A stretch of DNA of 20,631 bases from RBG-16-66-20 sp038040245. GTDB lineage: Bacteria; Pseudomonadota; Gammaproteobacteria; Burkholderiales; SG8-39. Below, piece after piece: positions 15,969-20,631 of the stretch. Made by a program: the position numbers and the translations under genes. How positions within the stretch are numbered: the stretch's first letter is position 1; each line of letters opens with the position of its first letter. The notes under the pieces are model-generated. The model saw only the letters and a list, made by a program, of their open reading frames with translations, had not been told where the DNA came from and ran no database searches. The stretch lies in contig JBBPIU010000055.1 of NCBI GenBank assembly GCA_038040245.1, forward strand, positions 1 to 20,631, written 5' to 3'.

Positions 15969-16824
15969 GCGCCAGCCTTGGATTGAACTGGTCGCGCAGC
16001 TGGTCGCCGACCAGGTTGATGGCGAAGATGGTGATCAGCAGCGCCACGCCCGGATACATGCTGATCCAGTACTTTCCCGAGAGCAGATACTCGTAGCCGT
16101 TGGCGATCAGGAGTCCCAGCGAGGGTTCGGTAATCGGCAGCCCCAGGCCGAGGAAAGACAAGGTCGCCTCGAGCGCGATGGCATGCGCCACCTGCACCGT
16201 GCCCACCACGATCAGCGGCGGCAGCGCGTTCGGCAGCAGGTGCCCGAGCAGGATGCGGGCGTGTCCCAGGCCCAGGCCGCGCGCCGCCTCCATGTATTCC
16301 TTGCCGCGCTCCACCAGCGCGGCCGAGCGCGCGGTGCGCGCGTAGTAGGCCCACTGCACGCAGACCAGCGCGATGATGATCTTGTCCACCCCCTTGCCCA
16401 GCACCGCGATCAGCACCAGCGCCACCAGAATCGCGGGAAACCCGAGTTGGATGTCCACCACGCGCATCAGGAACTGCTCGAAGCGCCCGCCGACGTAGGC
16501 CGCGAGCACGCCGAGCAGGCCGCCCGTCGTCAGCGCGATCAGGCCGCTCGCGACGCCGACCAGGAGCGAGACGCGCAAACCGTAGAAGATGGCGGAGAGC
16601 ATGTCCCTGCCTTGTCCATCTGTTCCTAGAATATATTTCCCCCCGGGCGCCAGACGGGAGTCGAGAAGATCGAGCTTGCCGAGGTCATAGGGATTCTGCG
16701 GGGAAATCCACGGCGCAAAAATGGCAATCCCAATAACGATGGTCAACAGAGCCAGCCCGAAAAGAGCAAGGCGAGAGGACATAAACTCCGAGACAAAGCG
16801 GCTGAACGGCGTTTCCTCTTTCAC
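15961..16824 (-). CDS. Oligopeptide-type ABC transporter permease (DppC/OppC-like)
   Basis: A 287-residue inner-membrane permease. An N-terminal DppC-type segment (FVSEFMSSRLALFGLALLTIVIG) leads to a short periplasmic loop with GGKYILGTDGQGRDMLSAIFYG, diagnostic of the OppC N-domain. The membrane domain (LLVGVASGLIALTTGGLLG, FPAILVALVLIAVLG) follows, then the EAA coupling segment EYMEAARGLGLGHARILLGHLLPN that docks on the ATPases. The ATG at 16824 overlaps the stop of the preceding permease (ATGA). The end overlaps the first ATPase gene by 8 bp. There is no sign of truncation. Confidence 0.95.
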   Translation of the reverse strand: MKEETPFSRFVSEFMSSRLALFGLALLTIVIGIAIFAPWISPQNPYDLGKLDLLDSRLAPGGKYILGTDGQGRDMLSAIFYGLRVSLLVGVASGLIALTTGGLLGVLAAYVGGRFEQFLMRVVDIQLGFPAILVALVLIAVLGKGVDKIIIALVCVQWAYYARTARSAALVERGKEYMEAARGLGLGHARILLGHLLPNALPPLIVVGTVQVAHAIALEATLSFLGLGLPITEPSLGLLIANGYEYLLSGKYWISMYPGVALLITIFAINLVGDQLRDQFNPRLARA

Positions 16825-17795
16825 TTCGCCTCCGCTATCCGGACCCTGGGGTCCAGCGCCGAGTAGAGGATGTCCACCACCAGGTTGATCATGATGAACA
16901 TGAACACGACCACCAGCAGGTAGGCGACGACCACCGGCCGGTCGAGCTGGAAGATGGAATCGATCACCAGCTTGCCCATCCCGGGCCAGGCGAAGATGGA
17001 TTCGGTGACGATGGCGAAGGCGATCACCGAGCCCAGTTCCAGCCCGATCACCGTGACCAGCGGAATCAGGATGTTCTTCAGCAGGTGCACGCCGATGACG
17101 CGCGAGCGCGGCAGGCCCTTGGCGCGCGCGAAGCGGATGTAGTCGAGCAGCGCCTGCTCGCGTACCTGGGCGCGCGTCAGGCGGATGATGAGCGAGAGCT
17201 TGAAGAGGGCCAGGTTGAGCGCCGGAAGAAACGCGTACTTCAGGCCTTCAATGGAAAGAATGGAAATCGACAGGCCGAACACATATTCGGAGGGGCCACG
17301 GCCGGTCGAGGGCAGCCAGCCGAGTTGCACCGCGAACACCATGATCAGCAGCAGGCCGACCCAGAACGTCGGCAGCGAGAAGCCGAGGATCGAGGCGGCC
17401 ATGATCGCCTTGCTGGTTTTTTTATCCGGATACAAACCTGCGTACATGCCGAGCGGAATACCGAGGCCGACCGACATGAGCATGGCGAGGAAGGCGAGTT
17501 CCAGCGTCGCCGGCATGCGCTCGAGGATCACTTCCAGCGCCGGCCTGCCGAAGACGAAGGATCTGCCCAGGTCGCCGCTGAGAGTGCCCTTGATGAAAAT
17601 CGCGTACTGCTCGAGCACCGGGCGGTCCAGGCCCAGCGCGGCGGCGGCGCGCAGCTTTTCTTCCTGATCGGCGGCCGGATTGACCAGCATCTCGACCGGA
17701 TCGCCGACCAGGAAAATGCCGCCGAAGACCAGCGCCGAGGTGACGAACAGGACCAGCAGCGTCTGCGCCAGCCGGCGCAGGATGAAGACCGTCAT
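16821..17795 (-). CDS. Oligopeptide-type ABC transporter permease (DppB/OppB-like)
   Basis: A 324-residue inner-membrane permease. It opens MTVFILRRLAQTLLVLF, the standard DppB start. The periplasmic loop L-G-L-D-R-P-V-L-E-Q-Y and GDLGRSFVFGRP follows, then membrane spans (TLELAFLAMLMSVGLGIPLG, FWVGLLLIMVFAVQLGWLP). The EAA-type coupling loop DYIRFARAKGLPRSRVIGVHL precedes the final ES-I-F-A-W-P-G-M-G-K-L segment and last span. It pairs with the DppC-like permease to form the pore. It starts 1 bp after the binding-protein gene and overlaps the next gene by ATGA. Confidence 0.95.
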   Translation of the reverse strand: MTVFILRRLAQTLLVLFVTSALVFGGIFLVGDPVEMLVNPAADQEEKLRAAAALGLDRPVLEQYAIFIKGTLSGDLGRSFVFGRPALEVILERMPATLELAFLAMLMSVGLGIPLGMYAGLYPDKKTSKAIMAASILGFSLPTFWVGLLLIMVFAVQLGWLPSTGRGPSEYVFGLSISILSIEGLKYAFLPALNLALFKLSLIIRLTRAQVREQALLDYIRFARAKGLPRSRVIGVHLLKNILIPLVTVIGLELGSVIAFAIVTESIFAWPGMGKLVIDSIFQLDRPVVVAYLLVVVFMFIMINLVVDILYSALDPRVRIAEAK

Positions 17796-17796
17796 G

Positions 17797-19383
17797 CTAC
17801 TTGGACTGTCTCACCTCGAACGCGTAGGTGTATTGGTCCGCGCGCGCCTTGTAGGCAATGCCCTTGCGGGTCGCCCAGGTGCTCACTTCGTAGTGCAGCG
17901 GCACCAGGCCCATCAGCTCGCCGATCGCCTTCTCCGAAGCGGCGGCGAGCATCATGCCGCGCTTGGTGTCGTCGATGGTGGTGAGCGCTGTCTGCAGCAC
18001 CGCGTCCAGGCCAGCGTCCGAAAACCGGCCGCGATTGGCCGCGCCCATGCCCTGCTGCGGGTTGAAGGTCGCCAGCAGCGAGCGCAGCGGCGAACTGGTT
18101 TCGCCCGTCTCGGCGCCCCAGCCGGCGAGCAGGAACGAGAACTCCAGCTTCGAGCCGCGCGAGAAGAACACGCCCGAGGGCATGGACTCGACCTTGGTCG
18201 GGATGCCGCCGCGCGTGAGGAACTGGGCCACCGCCTGCGCCACTTTTTCGTCGTTGATGTAGCGGTTGTTGGGCGTATGCAGCGTGATGCCGAAGCCCTC
18301 CGGATAGCCCGCCTCGGCGAGCAGCTTCTTCGCGCCGTCGGGATCGTACTTGTCCGCCTTCAGCCGCTTGCTGGTGCCGAAGAAATGCTCCGGCAGCAGC
18401 TGGCCCGCCGGCTGTGCCTGGCCTTCCATGATGTGCGAGACGATGGCGTCGCGGTCGATCAGCTTGGAGACCGCCTTGCGCACGCGCGCGTCGCGGAACG
18501 GGTTCGCCTCCAGCGGCTTGCCCGCCTTGTCGGTGATGAAGGGCGAATTCTTCTCGCGCGCCGAGTCCATGTGCAGGTAGATGATGCGGTTGGACACCAC
18601 CGAAGCCAGCGAGACGCGCGCATCCTTCTTCAGCTGCGCGATGTCCGCGGTGGGCACCGCCTCGATCATCTGCACGTCCCCCGCCAGCAGCGCCGCCACC
18701 CGCGCCGCCGAGTTGGTGATCATCTTGTAGCGCACTTTCGCGAAGGCGGGCTGCGGCCCCCAGTACTTGTCGTTGGCGACCAGCACCACGCGGTCGCCGG
18801 CGACGTACTCGGCGAATTTGTACGGCCCGGTGCCGATCATCGCTTTGCCAGAGTTGAAGTCCTCGGTCTTCGCCGTCTCGGCGACCTTCTTCGGGATGAT
18901 GCGCACCGCCACCAGGTCGTTCGGCAGCAGCGGATGCGGGCGCTCGGTCTTCATGCGCAGCGTCAGCGCGTCCACCGCGATTGCCTCCTTCACCGACCGC
19001 GTGTAGATCGCGAACGAGGCCGGGCTGTTCGGCACGTTCGGCACGCGCTTGAGCGTGGCGATCACGTCCTCGGCGGTGAAATCCGAGCCGTCGTGCCACT
19101 TCACGCCCTTGCGCAGCTTGAATTCCCAGGTGGTCTCGTCCACCGCCTTCCACGATTCGGCCAGTCCCGGGCGCAGGTTCTGGTTCTCATCCATGCGCAC
19201 CAGCTGGCCGAAGATATGGTCGGCCAGGCTGTTGTTGGGTGAAAGATTGTGAAAATGCGGGTCGAGCGAGGTGATCGGCGTCGACAGGCCGATCGAGAGT
19301 TCCTGCGACAGCGCCGCGGGAGCGGCCGCGGCCAGGACGGAGGAGACAAAAAGGGCGGCACGAAAACGGGACAGCCGGGTCAT
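17797..19383 (-). CDS. Periplasmic substrate-binding protein of the peptide ABC importer (SBP_bac_5)
   Basis: A 528-residue family 5 extracytoplasmic solute-binding protein. The signal peptide covers residues 1 to about 26 (FRAALFVSSVLAAAAPAALS). There is no lipobox cysteine, so it should be soluble in the periplasm. Typical blocks are L-S-I-G-L-S-T-P-I-T-S-L-D-P-H, GLAESWKAVDETTWEFKLRK, GVKWHDGSDFTAEDV, MIGTGPYKFAEYV and RKAVSKLIDRDAIVSHIM. The family binds di- and oligopeptides, but also opines, nickel complexes, glutathione and other compounds, so the ligand is undetermined. The ATG at 19383 has GGAG 6 nt upstream. It is the first gene of the nine-gene minus-strand run and is divergent from the dioxygenase gene, so the operon promoter should lie in 19384-19454, where I see no strong consensus. 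Confidence 0.94.
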   Translation of the reverse strand: MTRLSRFRAALFVSSVLAAAAPAALSQELSIGLSTPITSLDPHFHNLSPNNSLADHIFGQLVRMDENQNLRPGLAESWKAVDETTWEFKLRKGVKWHDGSDFTAEDVIATLKRVPNVPNSPASFAIYTRSVKEAIAVDALTLRMKTERPHPLLPNDLVAVRIIPKKVAETAKTEDFNSGKAMIGTGPYKFAEYVAGDRVVLVANDKYWGPQPAFAKVRYKMITNSAARVAALLAGDVQMIEAVPTADIAQLKKDARVSLASVVSNRIIYLHMDSAREKNSPFITDKAGKPLEANPFRDARVRKAVSKLIDRDAIVSHIMEGQAQPAGQLLPEHFFGTSKRLKADKYDPDGAKKLLAEAGYPEGFGITLHTPNNRYINDEKVAQAVAQFLTRGGIPTKVESMPSGVFFSRGSKLEFSFLLAGWGAETGETSSPLRSLLATFNPQQGMGAANRGRFSDAGLDAVLQTALTTIDDTKRGMMLAAASEKAIGELMGLVPLHYEVSTWATRKGIAYKARADQYTYAFEVRQSK

Positions 19384-19454
19384 TGCGGACTCCTGCGGTG
19401 GCGGTGGCGGTGGCGCAAGGATACAGGGAATAGATTCGGGATTAGAATTCGCCC

Positions 19455-20360
19455 ATGCCAGCCGGGATGGTCACAGGTCTTCGGGGCGTTGACCTCGGGG
19501 TCCCCGACGTCGCCGCCCATGCGCGCTTCTATACCGAGGTGTGGCGGCTATCGGTCGCCGCCGAGCGCAACGGCTCGGTCTACCTGCGCGGCACCGGCGC
19601 CTACCACCACATCGTTGCGCTGCATCCGCGCAGCAAGCCCGGGCTGCTCTGCATCAACCTCGCGGCGGCCGGCCGCGCCGCGGTGGACCGCCTGCACCTT
19701 CGCGTGAAAGAGACAGGGGCGGCGCAGGTGGACGCGCCTTGCGCCCTCGGCGAACCCGGCGGCGGCTACGGCTTCGCCTTCATGGATCCCGAGAACCGGG
19801 TGGTACGCGTGATTGCCGACGACAAGCGCCACGCCGATGGAGCGGTAGCGCCCGACCGGCCGGAGAAAATCACGCATGTCGTGCTGAATACACCGCGCCA
19901 GAAAGACGCCGCGGCGTTCTGGGTGAAGGCCCTGGGCTTCGAGGTGAGCGACCGTTCCCTGCTGACATTCATCCGCTGCAATTCGGACCACCACAATATC
20001 GCGTTCCATCCGGGGGAGTCCTCGACGCTGCACCACATCGCCTTCGAGATGGATGGCATCGATTCGGTAATGCGCGGCGCCGGCCGGATGCGCGACGCGG
20101 GCCATCCGATCGAGTGGGGCCTGGGCCGCCACGGGCCGGGTAACAACGTCTTCGCCTACTTCGTCGGACCTGACGATTTCGTCATCGAATACACCGCCGA
20201 AGTGGAGAAAGTGGACCAGAACTACCGCGTGCGCGAAGCCAACGACTGGGCCTACCCGCCCGGCCACAGCGACCTCTGGGGCGTGACCCCGCCGCCCAGC
20301 GCGCGGATGAAGGCGGCGCAAAAGAAAATCGAGTTCGCTCGCGGGCTGTTCCGCCCCTAA
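19455..20360 (+). CDS. VOC-family extradiol dioxygenase-like protein
   Basis: A 301-residue two-domain vicinal-oxygen-chelate protein (domains about 7-122 and 138-255). The second domain carries the metal triad of type I extradiol ring-cleaving dioxygenases: H141 (KITHVVLN), H194 (LHHIAFEMDG) and E245 (FVIEYTAE), with the GRHGPGNNVFAYF segment typical of 2,3-dihydroxybiphenyl/catechol 2,3-dioxygenases. The first domain lacks the ligands, as usual. It probably cleaves an aromatic diol with Fe(II) and O2 in the cytoplasm, and the substrate is unknown. The start at 19455 keeps the whole first strand, and the ATG at 19467 is possible. Neither has a Shine-Dalgarno sequence. A TAGAAT (19443-19448) just upstream suggests a nearly leaderless transcript. 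Other ring-cleavage genes are not adjacent. Confidence 0.88.
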   Translation: MPAGMVTGLRGVDLGVPDVAAHARFYTEVWRLSVAAERNGSVYLRGTGAYHHIVALHPRSKPGLLCINLAAAGRAAVDRLHLRVKETGAAQVDAPCALGEPGGGYGFAFMDPENRVVRVIADDKRHADGAVAPDRPEKITHVVLNTPRQKDAAAFWVKALGFEVSDRSLLTFIRCNSDHHNIAFHPGESSTLHHIAFEMDGIDSVMRGAGRMRDAGHPIEWGLGRHGPGNNVFAYFVGPDDFVIEYTAEVEKVDQNYRVREANDWAYPPGHSDLWGVTPPPSARMKAAQKKIEFARGLFRP

Positions 20361-20392
20361 AATGACACCCTCAGGGGAAGCACCACAACGAG

Positions 20393-20631
20393 ATGGCTGA
20401 GGAATCCAAGAATTTCGATCCGGAGGCGACCGTCGCGCAGCCCTTGGCTGCGCTGGACCCGGACGCGACCGTCACGCAGCCCCTGGCCGCGCTGGATCCG
20501 GAAGCCACCGACCTGCATACGGTTTTCGATCCCGACGCCACGCTAAATCCGGTGGAACGGGTCAGCCTCGACCCCGAGGCCACGGTGCGGATTCCGAGCC
20601 CGGGCAGGATACGCAAGAACCCCTTCGCACC
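20393..20631 (+). CDS. Protein with phosphothreonine-like DPxAT repeats, possibly TssL/DotU N-terminus (partial)
   Basis: Seventy-nine N-terminal residues are visible and the gene runs off the right edge. After MAEESKNF come five copies of D-P-[ED]-A-T, with threonines at residues 13, 26, 39, 50 and 64, spaced 11-14 residues apart. A basic-proline stretch follows, V-R-I-P-S-P-G-R-I-R-K-N-P-F-A-P. The region is acidic, hydrophilic and presumably disordered. Acidic-x-x-T motifs followed by P-x-P-G-R-R are found at the start of some type VI secretion TssL/DotU proteins; in Agrobacterium a phosphorylated threonine there binds the FHA protein. Other candidates are FHA proteins or Ser/Thr kinases of the same system. 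The domain that would decide lies outside the window. The ribosome binding site is weak (GGGGAAG at a distance). Confidence 0.5.
   Translation, partial: MAEESKNFDPEATVAQPLAALDPDATVTQPLAALDPEATDLHTVFDPDATLNPVERVSLDPEATVRIPSPGRIRKNPFA
20417..20494 (+). repeat. Two tandem 39-bp coding repeats
   Basis: Bases 20417-20455 and 20456-20494 encode DPEATVAQPLAAL and DPDATVTQPLAAL. They differ mostly at third codon positions and by two amino-acid changes. Degenerate copies of the DPxAT core continue at 20495, 20528 and 20570. Confidence 0.85.

Overview
The window looks like chromosomal DNA of a high-GC betaproteobacterium, probably Burkholderiales or a close relative. It carries the aerobic benzoyl-CoA (box) pathway with a BoxR-type regulator (HTH fused to a shikimate-kinase-like domain), a DUF4124 protein, RcnB/CigR-like and YciB-BolA-PpiC neighbours, and tightly overlapping operons. 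No tRNA, rRNA, CRISPR array or intact insertion sequence was seen.

Region 1 (1-5480) is benzoate catabolism. On the minus strand are a flavodoxin and the N-terminal third of a benzoate-CoA ligase that runs off the left edge. Divergently, boxR, boxC and boxB are followed by a DUF6306-like, possibly ferritin-like protein whose start lies inside boxB, and then a small exported protein. The 75-bp space between the two arms holds two well-formed sigma70-type promoters facing each other over the same DNA, so one bound repressor could silence both. The ligase makes benzoyl-CoA, BoxB epoxidises it, and BoxC opens the ring and releases formate. The usual BoxB reductase, BoxA, is not in the window.

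Region 2 (5481-9614) is mostly housekeeping: an exported ankyrin-repeat protein and an AhpD-like protein on the minus strand; then yciB, bolA, a PpiC-type periplasmic isomerase, a GNAT acetyltransferase and an exported MsrA with an unusual GCFWC active site on the plus strand.

Region 3 (9615-11062) is a decayed, gene-poor stretch. It holds an exported RcnB/CigR-like protein, a 60-residue protein, a frameshifted 3' stub of a second msrA, and a ruined two-gene cassette (small protein plus nucleotidyltransferase) bracketed by an imperfect 24-26 bp direct repeat.

Region 4 (11063-19383) is one long minus-strand run of nine genes, nearly all overlapping or within about 10 bp. It encodes a complete peptide-type ABC importer (binding protein, two permeases, two ATPases), a SAM methyltransferase, an N-formylglutamate-amidohydrolase-like protein, an aspartoacylase/succinylglutamate-desuccinylase-like zinc hydrolase and an exported DUF4124 protein. 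The layout suggests uptake and deacylation of an N-acylated amino acid or peptide-like compound. This is the best candidate here for an undescribed system.

Region 5 (19455-20631) has a two-domain extradiol dioxygenase-type VOC protein. It ends with the beginning of a protein carrying five D-P-[ED]-A-T repeats, which look like phosphothreonine/FHA docking sites and may be the N-terminus of a type VI secretion TssL/DotU or related protein.
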